Notes under the pieces: model-generated
Database searches by the model: none
Seen by the model: only the letters and a program-made list of their open reading frames with translations
Told to the model about the DNA's origin: nothing
Program-made: the position numbers and the translations under genes
DNA from: Streptomyces sp. ISL-43
GTDB lineage: Bacteria > Actinomycetota > Actinomycetes > Streptomycetales > Streptomycetaceae
Length of the DNA: 64,000 nucleotides
Assembly: GCF_018614195.1 (NCBI RefSeq)
Contig: NZ_JAGGOT010000051.1
Coordinates: 62,001-126,000 of the forward strand
Reading direction: 5' to 3'
Shown here: one piece after another, positions 6,790-15,217 of the stretch
How positions within the stretch are numbered: position 1 is the first letter of the stretch
How the letters are laid out: every line of letters begins with the position of its first letter

Positions 6790-8523
6790 TCACCGCGGCG
6801 CGGAGAGGGCGGCGAGGTAGTCCGACAGGGCCGCCGCCGTGCCGGAGAGGGGGAACCGGGCGGCGAGGTACCCGTCCGGGCGTACGACGAAGCCGGTCGG
6901 GCCCTCGGGGCGGTAGAGCCGGGCGAACTCCCCGGCGGCGTCGAGGTATCCGGGAACGGCCGGGGTGTCGGGAGTGGCCGCCAGGTCGGGGCGGGCCGGC
7001 GCGGCCGGCGAAGTCGCCGTGGTCTCGCGGGCGAGGACGGCGAGCGTCTGCAGGGCGGGCCCGCGGGTCGGCCCGCCGGCGGTGCCCGCGGCACCGCCGC
7101 CCGCGGCCCGGGCCGCCTCGACGGCCCCGGCCGCCTCGGCCACGAGGGCGGTGCCGGCCGCGTACAGCAGCACCACGTGCGCCGTACGGCCGCGCAGGAC
7201 GTCGAGGAGCCGCCACGGGTAGGCGGAGACGGACAGGGTCAATCCCGCGCAGTCCGGCGCGCGGTCGCCGGGCTGGGGCGCGAAAGGCGGCCCGTACGGG
7301 TCGGGCGCGAGCGGTCCGCCCCGGTAGCCGACGAGCAGTTGGGCCTCGCGGAGCCGCATGGTCATCGGGTCGTCGGGGTCGGCGTCCATGCCGTGCCTGG
7401 CGTGCCTGACGGTCCGGCCGACGACCTCCTCGCCGACCGGGCGGCGTTCGGCGTCGTAGCCGGCCAGCAGGGCGGGCCCGGCCTCTCCCCGGAGGACGAG
7501 GGCGAGCTTCCAGGCCAGGTTGCAGGCGTCCTGGATACCGGTGTTCATGCCCTGGGCGCCGGTGGGCGGGTGGATGTGGGCGGCATCGCCCGCGACGAAG
7601 ACGCGCCCTTCGCAGTAGCGGTCGACGATGCGGTGGCTGATGCGGAAGACGGACGACCACCGCATCCGGGACAGGACGGTGGGCACGGGGGCGAGGCGGT
7701 CGGCGACGGCCTGGATGTGGGACAGCTCCGGGACGCGGCCGCCGGCCTCCAGCCCGTGGGCCACACCGTCGTCGGGTGCGGACGCCGGGTCCGGCGCCCG
7801 CGCGGAGAGCTCGGGCGACACCAGCATCGACATGCGGTAGCGGCCCTTGCCGGGCAGCGGGATGCAGACCAGCACGTCGTCGGGGGAACCGTCGACGCCC
7901 CGGCGGACGGACCGTACGGTGTATCCGGCCGGCAGGTCCCAGTCGGTCTCGACGTCGGCCAGCATGTACTCCTCGGCGAAGGCGTCGCCCTCGTAGGAGA
8001 GGCCCAGTCCCTTGCGCACGGCGCTGTGCGCTCCGTCGCAGCCGACCAGATAGCGGGCGCGCAGCTCCTCCTCGGCTCCGGAGGCGGTGAGCAGCCGTGC
8101 GGTGACGCCGTCCCGGTCCTGGGTGAACGACAGCAGTTCGGTGCCGCGTTCGATGGCGGTCCCCAGGGTGGCGACGTATTCCTCCAGGAGGCGCTCGGTC
8201 TCGTACTGGGGCAGTGCGGCGAACGAGTAGGGCACTTCGGGCGGCAGCGTGAGGTCGAGCCGCGCCTGCTCCCGGCCGTTGACGTAGAGCAGCTGCCCGC
8301 GCAGCGGAACGGCGGCCTCCAAGATGGTGCGGGCCAGGCCTATGCGGTCCCAGATCTCCAGGGTGCGCGGCTGGATGCCGACCGCCTTGGCGTAGGGAAG
8401 GCGGGCCGGCAGCCGGTCGACGAGACGGCACGGCACCGCGTGCCGGCGGAGCTCGGCGGCCGCGCTCAGCCCGACCGGACCGGCCCCCACGATCAGTACG
8501 TCGGTTGTGCGGGTGTGTGGCAC
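6790..8523 (-). CDS. FAD-dependent aromatic monooxygenase (PheA/TfdB type)
   Basis: 577-residue flavoprotein monooxygenase of the p-hydroxybenzoate hydroxylase superfamily, which uses NAD(P)H and O2 to hydroxylate aromatic or related substrates. Visible motifs are GAGPVG at 13-18 (FAD dinucleotide fold), the DG motif CDGAHS around 162-167, and the GD motif AGDAAHIHPP at 311-320, followed by a C-terminal thioredoxin-like domain typical of the phenol/rifampicin hydroxylase subgroup. An Ala/Gly-rich insertion lies near residues 465-490. The start is a GTG at 8523 with GGGAGG five bases upstream. It lies between the attenuated trpS and a divergent biosynthetic-looking operon, so it may tailor or detoxify an aromatic product such as an indole compound. 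The substrate is inference only. Confidence 0.88.
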   Translation of the reverse strand: MPHTRTTDVLIVGAGPVGLSAAAELRRHAVPCRLVDRLPARLPYAKAVGIQPRTLEIWDRIGLARTILEAAVPLRGQLLYVNGREQARLDLTLPPEVPYSFAALPQYETERLLEEYVATLGTAIERGTELLSFTQDRDGVTARLLTASGAEEELRARYLVGCDGAHSAVRKGLGLSYEGDAFAEEYMLADVETDWDLPAGYTVRSVRRGVDGSPDDVLVCIPLPGKGRYRMSMLVSPELSARAPDPASAPDDGVAHGLEAGGRVPELSHIQAVADRLAPVPTVLSRMRWSSVFRISHRIVDRYCEGRVFVAGDAAHIHPPTGAQGMNTGIQDACNLAWKLALVLRGEAGPALLAGYDAERRPVGEEVVGRTVRHARHGMDADPDDPMTMRLREAQLLVGYRGGPLAPDPYGPPFAPQPGDRAPDCAGLTLSVSAYPWRLLDVLRGRTAHVVLLYAAGTALVAEAAGAVEAARAAGGGAAGTAGGPTRGPALQTLAVLARETTATSPAAPARPDLAATPDTPAVPGYLDAAGEFARLYRPEGPTGFVVRPDGYLAARFPLSGTAAALSDYLAALSAPR

Positions 8524-8843
8524 AGGTGCCTCCCAGCGCCCGGCTCCGACTGGCCCCGTACTTCATGGTCGCCCGGAGGTGCGCGGGAGGCGACCCGGGA
8601 CACCCGAACCCGGAAATAAATCGCTCCGTTTGTGAAAGAACGGTGAACCCGCTTGTGTCTCACTAAATCGAACCCCGGGTAGCGCATTCCAGATATGCCG
8701 TCGACCAATTTATTTGATCCCCGTACATCCTCCGATGTCCCGTATGTGCGACTTGCAGAACCGGGAGCCGATGATCATGATGGGCTTCGTAACGGCAGTG
8801 TGAATTAAAGGCTTCCTGAACGGCATTCCTGGGGGGAACATGC
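8524..8843. other. divergent intergenic region, relatively AT-rich
   Basis: 320 bp between the monooxygenase and the rightward five-gene set. It is clearly richer in A+T than the flanking genes. An 8-bp inverted repeat, AAATAAAT at 8614-8621 and ATTTATTT at 8708-8715, brackets its centre. It should hold both divergent promoters. No ORF here looks coding. Confidence 0.5.
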
Positions 8844-9638
8844 ATGGTCGTCGATGTTCGTAAAATCGCTCGCGCCTATTTGTGCAGCGCCAATATGGAG
8901 ATCGGGCCATCGGAACTCGGATTCGAGGCTTCCGAAATTCCGGAAGGCCTGGTCCGGAAGATAGCGAACCGTTTTCACGAACAAGCACACCGGCCCAACG
9001 ACCCGGAGGTGCGCGCCCAGTACCTGCGGATGGCCGACGAGGCGCGGGCCCAGCTCTCCTGCATGACCGGCATGGGAGTGCGGGTCCGGATGTACCCGCA
9101 CCCCGGGCAGCCCTACGGAACGGCCCGGGAGCTCTGCGAAGCCCTGGACTCGGGTGCGGACCTGTACGTCTACCCCACCGAGCACGGGCACGGCCCGGAG
9201 GGGTACGAGGACCCGGACAACCCGCTCCTGCTGCGGTCGAGCATCGGGATCGACGGCGTCCCGGCCCTGCACAACGACGTCCTGCGGGCCGCGCACGACT
9301 ACTTCGGGCACTATCTGGTGCGGGCCCCGTTCAATCTCCGGGGCGAGCTCTCCGTGGCCTACGCGCACCTGCGGATGTTTTCCCCCGAGGTTCACGGCGC
9401 GGTCCTCAACGAGTTCGTCGGCCAGATCTCCTGGTTCTACTTCGGCCCGCACATCCTCCGGGAAGACGGTTCCGCTCCGCGTCGCGGCGACGAAGACTGG
9501 ATCCATCCCGCAGAGCGCCCGTTCGCCGACCAGAAGGTCAATCTTATGCCTTCCGAATGGGTTGCCGAATTTCTTGAATGGGGCCGTGCGCAAAGCGCAG
9601 CACGCCATACCGTGAAACGTTGCGAGGAGTTGGTATGA
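8844..9638 (+). CDS. unrecognised protein with conserved-looking His/Glu motifs, first gene of putative biosynthetic operon
   Basis: 264 residues, soluble, no signal peptide; I cannot assign a family. The most structured part is residues 145-205: AAHDYFGHY (H151, D152, H156), RGE (E168), AYAHLRMF (H175), NEFVGQ (E190, Q194) and GPH (H203). This spacing of His, Asp and Glu in a mostly helical stretch would suit a metal site, but that is inference. Codon use near the 5' end is less GC-rich than in the neighbours. The ATG at 8844 has GGGGGG seven bases upstream. The stop overlaps the next gene (ATGA), so it is translationally coupled to the methyltransferase-family gene and belongs to the same pathway. 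Confidence 0.8.
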   Translation: MVVDVRKIARAYLCSANMEIGPSELGFEASEIPEGLVRKIANRFHEQAHRPNDPEVRAQYLRMADEARAQLSCMTGMGVRVRMYPHPGQPYGTARELCEALDSGADLYVYPTEHGHGPEGYEDPDNPLLLRSSIGIDGVPALHNDVLRAAHDYFGHYLVRAPFNLRGELSVAYAHLRMFSPEVHGAVLNEFVGQISWFYFGPHILREDGSAPRRGDEDWIHPAERPFADQKVNLMPSEWVAEFLEWGRAQSAARHTVKRCEELV

Positions 9639-10531
9639 GTCCGCGTCCGAGAATTCTCGACGGTGGCACGGCCACCGGTCTGCAAGCGGCCGGCATAGCC
9701 ATCGCCGAACCCTGGCTCACCAGTGCGGCACTGCGGGACCGGGCCGGCACGGACGCCCTCGTGGGCGTGCACGCGGAGTTCCTGCGGACCGGCAGCGACA
9801 TCCTCACCGCCAACACCTTCCGCACCAACACCAGGGCGCTGTCCCGCATGGGCGTCGCCGCGGCCGAGCATGCCGGCTACGTCCACCGGGCCGTGGACTG
9901 CGCGGTACGGGCCCGCCGGGAGGCCGGCGCCCCGCACGCCCTGGTCGCCGCGTCCGTCGCCCCCGTCGAGGACTGCTACACCCCCGCGCTCACCCCGGAC
10001 CAGGACTCCCTGCGCCGCGAACACCGCTGGATGGCCGCGGTCCTGGCGGACTCGGAGGTCGACCTCGTGCTCGTCGAGACCCAGTGCACGCGCCGCGAGG
10101 CGGTCACCGCCGTCGAGGCCGCCGCCGAGCGCGGGCTGACGGCCTGGGTCAGCTTCGTCGTCACCGACGACGCGACGCTCCCCGGCGGCGACTCCCTCCG
10201 GGACGCGGCGCGGGCGTGCGTCGAGGCCGGCGCGAGCGCCGTGTCCGTCAACTGCCTGCCGCACGCGGCCGTTCCGCGCGCCGTGGAACTGCTCACCGGC
10301 CTCGGCGTGACCGTGGGCGTCTACCCGAACCTGGAGGACCGGGCGGCGCTCGACGAGTGGGAGCACAGCGCCCACGCGCTGCCCCCGGCACTGTCGCCCA
10401 CCGCCTTCGCCGACCTGACGCACGGCTGGGCCGCGGAGTTCGGACTCGGCTTCGTCGGCGGCTGCTGCGGAACCGCGCCCGAGCACATCGCCGCCCTGGC
10501 CGCCAAGCACCTCGCGGGGGCGGCCTCGTGA
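9635..10531 (+). CDS. homocysteine S-methyltransferase family protein
   Basis: 298-residue TIM-barrel enzyme of the MmuM/homocysteine methyltransferase family. The zinc ligands are present: Cys207 in SVNCLPH and Cys277-Cys278 in GGCCGT; TANTFRTN near residues 58-65 is also characteristic. Family members transfer a methyl group from S-methylmethionine or S-adenosylmethionine to homocysteine or a related thiol or selenol. Standing in an operon with an ATP-grasp ligase and exporter, it may instead act on a thiol-bearing intermediate or regenerate methionine. The start overlaps the previous stop (ATGA) and has GAGGAG just upstream. Confidence 0.88.
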   Translation: MSPRPRILDGGTATGLQAAGIAIAEPWLTSAALRDRAGTDALVGVHAEFLRTGSDILTANTFRTNTRALSRMGVAAAEHAGYVHRAVDCAVRARREAGAPHALVAASVAPVEDCYTPALTPDQDSLRREHRWMAAVLADSEVDLVLVETQCTRREAVTAVEAAAERGLTAWVSFVVTDDATLPGGDSLRDAARACVEAGASAVSVNCLPHAAVPRAVELLTGLGVTVGVYPNLEDRAALDEWEHSAHALPPALSPTAFADLTHGWAAEFGLGFVGGCCGTAPEHIAALAAKHLAGAAS

Positions 10532-10643
10532 CATTCCTCGCGTGTGGTCCGGCGGATCACCTGGACTACGCTTCCCCAGGTGGGAAGGCCCTTGCCCAGG
10601 GGGAGCGGCGGGGTCGGGCATGCGTGAAAGCGGGAGGGACGGC

Positions 10644-11771
10644 GTGGTGACGCTCAGGGAGTACGGGTCCGTGGACGGCCTGTCCGAGGGGTACTGGAGC
10701 ACCGCTCCCGAGGACCCGAGGACTTCGGCCGCGTGGCTCACGGCGAACCGGTGGCCCGAGGACGGCGTGCGCTTCCTGGAGGTCCCGGCCGCCGGCGCGG
10801 CCTGCGCGGTGCGCACCCAGGACGACCACGCCGGCTTCCCCCGGATGAACTGCACCGACATCGCGGCCGGTACGGGGCGGGAGGTGACGCAGCCGGAGGC
10901 CGAGCTCGAGAAGGCCCGCGCCGAGGGTCTGCGCCAGCTCAACGTGTGTGCCCTCGGGTACGGGCAGTCCGTCTTCCCCGTTCCCGTACCCGGGCCGGAC
11001 GGCGCGCACGGTGCGGGCGGCGCGGGTTTCGACGCGGAAGCCCTGGTGACCGCTCTCCAGGAGCACGCGCGGGACGAGGGCCGGCTGCTCACCTTCCTCC
11101 ACCTCGACGAGGCCGACCCGGTGCTGCCGGTCCTGCGCGCACGCGGCTGGCACGTGGGCGTCACCGACCGCTACTTCGGGATCGAGGACGTCGGCGAGGA
11201 CGAGGGCGGCTACCTCGCCCGCTTCCCGGCGGACCGGCGCCGTCAGCTGCGCAAGGAGCTCGCCTCCCTCGACGCGGCCGGCGCCTCCGCCGAGATCCAC
11301 CGGGGCGACACGGTGACCGACGAGGTCCAGCAGGAGGTCGCGCGGCTGGAGGCGTGCGCGGACGAGAAGCACGGCATCCCCGGCGACCCGGCCCGCCTGC
11401 TGCGCGTCAACGAACGGCTGCGCACCGCCTTCGGCCCCGGCTACGCCGTGGCGCTGGTCCGCGACCGCGACGGCCGGGCCGTCGCGAGCGCCACCCTGGT
11501 ACTGGGCACCCGAGACGTCCTGCTGCGCATGGTGGGCCTCGGCCCGGGCAGCGAGGAGATCGGCGCGTACTTCCACGTCGCCTACCACCTGCCCATGCGG
11601 CTGGCCCGCGCCACGGGAGCCTCCCGGGTGCTGTTCGGCACCGGCAACGGGACTCCCAAACTGCGCAGGGGGGCCACGGCGAGGCCGCTGCTGAGCGCCG
11701 TACCGCCCGGGGCCGCCGCGCACGGAGCGCTGCTCCACCGTACGAACGGGGCCTTCACCGCCGGTCCCTGA
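10644..11771 (+). CDS. GNAT / FemX-BioF2-like acyl- or aminoacyl-transferase
   Basis: About 375 residues with the two-lobed GNAT fold of the BioF2-like/peptidoglycan-bridge group. Recognisable parts are the central RRRQLRKELASL helix, the acceptor-region VARLEACADEKHG and the C-terminal GNGTPKLRRG segment that ends these domains. Relatives use acyl-CoA, or aminoacyl-tRNA in the Fem ligases, to acylate an amine. The start is uncertain: GTG at 10644 or 10647 follows GGGAGGG at 10632-10638, while an ATG at 10620 is also in frame but has a weaker site. It lies between the methyltransferase-family and ATP-grasp genes, which points to formation of an amide bond in a small product. Confidence 0.8.
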   Translation: MVTLREYGSVDGLSEGYWSTAPEDPRTSAAWLTANRWPEDGVRFLEVPAAGAACAVRTQDDHAGFPRMNCTDIAAGTGREVTQPEAELEKARAEGLRQLNVCALGYGQSVFPVPVPGPDGAHGAGGAGFDAEALVTALQEHARDEGRLLTFLHLDEADPVLPVLRARGWHVGVTDRYFGIEDVGEDEGGYLARFPADRRRQLRKELASLDAAGASAEIHRGDTVTDEVQQEVARLEACADEKHGIPGDPARLLRVNERLRTAFGPGYAVALVRDRDGRAVASATLVLGTRDVLLRMVGLGPGSEEIGAYFHVAYHLPMRLARATGASRVLFGTGNGTPKLRRGATARPLLSAVPPGAAAHGALLHRTNGAFTAGP

Positions 11772-11842
11772 CCGCCGCAGCCCGCACCGCCGCGCAGGCC
11801 GCCGCCGCTTCGCGGATCCGCCCGCCCTCTTCGCCCTACCTC

Positions 11843-11887
11843 CCACGCCTGCCACGCCTGCCACGTCTGCCACGTCTGCCACGTCTG
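11843..11887. repeat. five tandem 9-bp repeats before the ATP-grasp gene
   Basis: Five head-to-tail units of CCACGYCTG (11843, 11852, 11861, 11870, 11879): two with C and then three with T at the variable position. The array ends 16 bp before the TTG start of the ATP-grasp gene and lies in the 132-bp gap after the GNAT stop. Its segmental pattern suggests slippage. It may affect spacing or folding of the intergenic mRNA. Confidence 0.75.
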
Positions 11888-11903
11888 AAGGATTCGGATC
11901 GCC

Positions 11904-13133
11904 TTGAACACACGTCCCACCGTCCTCATCATCGGCATCGGACCGCTGCGTGAACGATTCTTCGCAGCGGCGGAGCGCAGGGGCGTCGACACGATCCTCG
12001 TGGACGAGACCGCTTACTCGCGCTACGACCGCCTGGCCACCGAGAACCACGCCTGGCGCCTGACGGACCACCAGGACCCGGGCCCCGACCTGCACCTGCT
12101 GGACTCGCTCGCCGGCCGGGTGGACGGCGTACTGGCCCTGACCGACTGGGGCACCCGGGTCGCCGCCCGGCTCGCCAAGGAGTGGGGCCTGCCCGGCGCC
12201 GGCCCGGCCGTCGCCCAGGACCTGGCCCACAAGGGCGACGTACGCCGGCGACTGGCCGGGACCGGGGCCGAACTGCCCTTCGTCCTGACCTCGGACGCCG
12301 AGGAGGCCGCCGAGCTCCTGCGTACGGCGCCGTCCGGCGAGGTCATAGTCAAGCCCGTGGACGGCGCGGCCAGCCTCGGCATCCGCCGGGTGTCCGACCC
12401 GGCGGAACTCGCCGCCGCGATCTCGGCCGTGATGAACACGACGGGCCGGCCGCAGGCCCTCGTCGAGCACTTCGTGCCCGGGCCCGAGGTGTCCCTGGAA
12501 GTCGTCGTCTCCGGCGGGCGCACCCTGTTCGTGGGAGTCACCGAGAAGACCTGCACCGCGCCGCCGTCGTTCGTGGAGACCCGGCACGTGATCGACCCGG
12601 CCGTCCAGGCCGAACTGGGCCCCTCGGCGACCGCCTTCGTCGAGAACGTGGTGGCCGCGCTGGACATCGACAGCGCCGTGCTGCACCTGGAGGCCAAGCG
12701 CGACGGAGACCGCTGGCACCTGATCGAGGCGGCCTTCCGCCCGGCAGGCGGGCTGATCAGCGACGTGCTGCTGCGGGCCACCGGGCTGGACCTGTACGAC
12801 GCCGCGCTCTCGATCGCTCTCGGCGAGCAGGACCCCGCCCGCCCCAGGACCGACCGTGCGCCGCAGGTCGCGGCGGTGGAGTTCGTGGCGGCCACCGGCA
12901 CCATCGCCGACGCCCCCACGATGGCGGGCGTCCGCGACGGCCTACCGCTCGTCTCGCACGCCGAGCGCCTGCTGCCCCCCGGTACGACCCTGAGCGCCGT
13001 CGACGCCAACTGGTGGCGGTCCGGCTACGTCCTGGGCAGCGGCCCGGACCGCGGCGAACTGCTCACGCAGCTCGCAGACGCCAACTCCCGGTTGCTCGAC
13101 GTCCTCGGCCTGACCAAGGTGCCCGACGCGTGA
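11904..13133 (+). CDS. ATP-grasp domain ligase
   Basis: 409-residue ATP-grasp enzyme. An N-terminal Rossmann-like preATP-grasp domain (VLIIGIG, residues 7-13) is followed by the ATP-grasp core: IVKPVDGAASLGIRRV around 148-163 for nucleotide binding, LVEHFVPGPEVSLEV around 190-204, and the metal-binding LIEAAFRPAGG near 273-283. This is the layout of L-amino acid ligases and other carboxylate-amine ligases that make a peptide or amide bond through an acyl phosphate. The only reasonable start is TTG at 11904, with AAGGA rather far upstream. The stop overlaps the GTG of the exporter gene. Its substrates are not predictable from sequence. Confidence 0.88.
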   Translation: MNTRPTVLIIGIGPLRERFFAAAERRGVDTILVDETAYSRYDRLATENHAWRLTDHQDPGPDLHLLDSLAGRVDGVLALTDWGTRVAARLAKEWGLPGAGPAVAQDLAHKGDVRRRLAGTGAELPFVLTSDAEEAAELLRTAPSGEVIVKPVDGAASLGIRRVSDPAELAAAISAVMNTTGRPQALVEHFVPGPEVSLEVVVSGGRTLFVGVTEKTCTAPPSFVETRHVIDPAVQAELGPSATAFVENVVAALDIDSAVLHLEAKRDGDRWHLIEAAFRPAGGLISDVLLRATGLDLYDAALSIALGEQDPARPRTDRAPQVAAVEFVAATGTIADAPTMAGVRDGLPLVSHAERLLPPGTTLSAVDANWWRSGYVLGSGPDRGELLTQLADANSRLLDVLGLTKVPDA

Positions 13134-14362
13134 GCGGGACCGAGCAGGGGCCGCTGCCCCGGCTCTTCGTGTGGGCGATGATCGTCGACGCGGTGGGCTC
13201 GGGGATGTTCATGCCGTTCGCGCTGCTGTACTTCGTCCGGGTCCAGGACCTGGGCGTCGGGACCGTCGGCACCGCGCTCACGGTGGCGAACCTGGCGCTG
13301 ATCGCCGCGAGCGCACCCATGGGGCGCGTGGTGCAGACCTACGGCTCGATGCGCTCGCTCATCGTGGGCAACGCCGTGCGCACGCCGCTGTTCGTCCTCT
13401 ACGCGGTGACCCTGCCCGCCCCCGCGGCGGTGTGCGCGCTGGTCCTGTCCGCCGTACTGGACAAGGTGGTCTGGGTCTCCCTCGGCGCCACCATCGCCGG
13501 GCTGGCGCGCGGACCCGAGGCCAGGCGTGCGTTCGGTACGGTCGGCTGGGCCCGGAACATCGGTCTGTGCCTGGGCTCCCTGGTCGGCGGCGTGCTGGCC
13601 TCGGCGCAGAGCGCGACCGGCCTGCGGGTGATCGTGCTGATCAACGCCGCCAGCTTCGCCGTCACCACACTCGTACTGCTGCGCCTGCGCGGCCAGGCGG
13701 GCGCGGCGGCCCCGGCCGCCCGCAAGGAGCAGGCGAAGGCCGACGGGGGTCTGCTGCAGGTCATGCGCCTGCCGGGCTTCGCGCTGCTGACAGCGGCCAA
13801 GACCTGTTTCACCGTGTGCGCCACCATCGTGTCGATGTTCACCGGCCTGTACCTCGTGGACCACGCCGGGCTGGACGGCTGGGCGGCGGGCACCGTGCTC
13901 GCCGTGAACGGCGGCCTTGTCGTGCTCTTCCAGCAGTCGCTGGTCAAACGCACCGCGGACCTCCCCGCCCCGCGGATGATGTTCCTCGGCGGCGCCCTGT
14001 ACGCCGCGGCCGGCCTCGGCTTCGCACTGGTCGCCCCCTTGCGGGACGACCTGCTGCCGGCGCTCACCGTGGCCGCCGCGCTGGTCGCGATGACCGTCTA
14101 CACGCTCGGCGAGATCGTGATCGCCCCGGCCAGCGACGGCTACGCCTCGGACCTCGCGGAGCCGGGCACGGAGGCCACCTGCATGTCGGTCTACCAGTCG
14201 TCCTGGTCCGTGGCCTCGGTGGCCGTCCCGGTCGCCGGATCCTGGCTGCTGGTCGCCTCGGCCTCCGGATTCTGGATCGTCTTCACGGCCGTGGCCCTGC
14301 TGGGGACCCTCCTCAGCGCCCTCCTCGCCCGCACCCGGACGCGGGAGCCGGCCCTGACCTGA
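13130..14362 (+). CDS. MFS transporter, probable product exporter
   Basis: 410-residue major facilitator with about 12 hydrophobic segments, starting LFVWAMIVDAVGSGMF. The acidic residue in the first segment and the FAL/YFVR loop fit drug-efflux type MFS proteins. The GTG at 13130 overlaps the ATP-grasp stop (GTGA), so synthesis is coupled. As the last gene of the tight rightward set it probably exports the product of the preceding enzymes. It could also be an unrelated efflux pump. Confidence 0.88.
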   Translation: MSGTEQGPLPRLFVWAMIVDAVGSGMFMPFALLYFVRVQDLGVGTVGTALTVANLALIAASAPMGRVVQTYGSMRSLIVGNAVRTPLFVLYAVTLPAPAAVCALVLSAVLDKVVWVSLGATIAGLARGPEARRAFGTVGWARNIGLCLGSLVGGVLASAQSATGLRVIVLINAASFAVTTLVLLRLRGQAGAAAPAARKEQAKADGGLLQVMRLPGFALLTAAKTCFTVCATIVSMFTGLYLVDHAGLDGWAAGTVLAVNGGLVVLFQQSLVKRTADLPAPRMMFLGGALYAAAGLGFALVAPLRDDLLPALTVAAALVAMTVYTLGEIVIAPASDGYASDLAEPGTEATCMSVYQSSWSVASVAVPVAGSWLLVASASGFWIVFTAVALLGTLLSALLARTRTREPALT

Positions 14363-14436
14363 CCGCCCCGCCCGACCAGCCCGCCCTGGCCGGTCCAGCA
14401 GTTCGCCGTACCCTCCCGGATCGGAACCACCGCACA

Positions 14437-15156
14437 GTGATACGTCGCCGCACCCTCCTGCTCGGTTCGGCCTGCGCGCTCACCCTCGCCGTGGCGGCCG
14501 TGGCCGCCGCCGACGCGTACGTGGAGGGCAAGGTCGAGCGGCGGGTCTCCGAGGCCCTCGCCTGCCGCCTGGACACCGACAAGGGCGTCGACGCCGAACT
14601 GGAGGGCACCCTCGCCGGCCTCGGCGCGCTCACCGGCACGGTCGGCACGGTCCGCGTCACCGCCGGGGGAGTGCACCACCAGGGCACCGACTTCGACTTC
14701 GTGGCGACGCTGCGCGGCGTCTCCACCGACGGGCGCATCGACGGCGGGAGCGCCACGGCGACCGTGGCCTACGGGCAGCTGGCGGCGAAGTCGGGCGACG
14801 AGGGCCAGGGCATGGAACTGGGCACCGACGGCAGCCGCCTCACCGTCACCGGGGGAGCGGGCGGCCTGCCCGTGACGGTGGTGGCGGACCTGTCCACCAC
14901 CGCGAACAGCGTCACCATCACCCCCGCGACGGTCAGCCTGCTGGGACGCCAGGTGCCGGTGGAGACCCTCTCCGCGATTCCCGGCGCCGCCCGGATCGCC
15001 GGCAAGCTGGAGCCGCGGACCGTCGAGATCCCCGATCTGCCCGAAGGAGCCCGCCTGACCGGCGCCCACGCGGGCGCCGCAGGCCTCGTACTCGACTTCG
15101 CGCTCTCACCCGGGGCCGCCTCCTCCCGCACGGCCTCCGCATGCGGCACGGCCTGA
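14437..15156 (+). CDS. DUF2993 (LmeA-like) secreted or membrane-anchored protein
   Basis: 239 residues. An N-terminal hydrophobic segment (TLLLGSACALTLAVAAVAAA, about residues 6-25) anchors or exports it. The rest matches the DUF2993 layout: a YVEGKVERRVSEAL start, beta-rich repeats, and a C-terminal IPDLPEGARLTGAHAGAAGL motif. Characterised relatives (mycobacterial LmeA) bind phospholipid and support lipomannan maturation. The GTG at 14437 is chosen because the signal segment follows at once; no strong ribosome site is seen. The gene lies 74 bp after the MFS gene but may be an independent unit. Confidence 0.8.
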   Translation: MIRRRTLLLGSACALTLAVAAVAAADAYVEGKVERRVSEALACRLDTDKGVDAELEGTLAGLGALTGTVGTVRVTAGGVHHQGTDFDFVATLRGVSTDGRIDGGSATATVAYGQLAAKSGDEGQGMELGTDGSRLTVTGGAGGLPVTVVADLSTTANSVTITPATVSLLGRQVPVETLSAIPGAARIAGKLEPRTVEIPDLPEGARLTGAHAGAAGLVLDFALSPGAASSRTASACGTA

Positions 15157-15185
15157 CGACGTCAGGCGGCGGGCCGTACGCCGCC
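15151..15185. terminator. inverted repeats between convergent genes
   Basis: A perfect 7-bp stem, GCCTGAC/GTCAGGC with a 3-base loop (15151-15167), spans the DUF2993 stop codon. A second stem, GGCGGC/GCCGCC, follows at 15165-15185. Convergent genes on both sides make this a likely bidirectional terminator without a T-run. Confidence 0.5.
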
Positions 15186-15217
15186 GGGCGCCCGGCCGCC
15201 GCCGCGCCGCGGGCCGG

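Noticed and set aside
8689..8697. CCAGATATG resembling the core of the IclR-type operator
   Set aside because: The flanking half-sites GTCCA and TGGAC are incomplete and the genes nearby are unrelated, so chance is the simpler explanation.
11582..11992. Leftward 136-codon frame with a run of Gln-Thr-Trp repeats, tempting as a second Trp-rich leader
   Set aside because: The repeats come from the 9-bp tandem array read in antisense; the frame overlaps the GNAT and ATP-grasp genes and has no trpS-like context.
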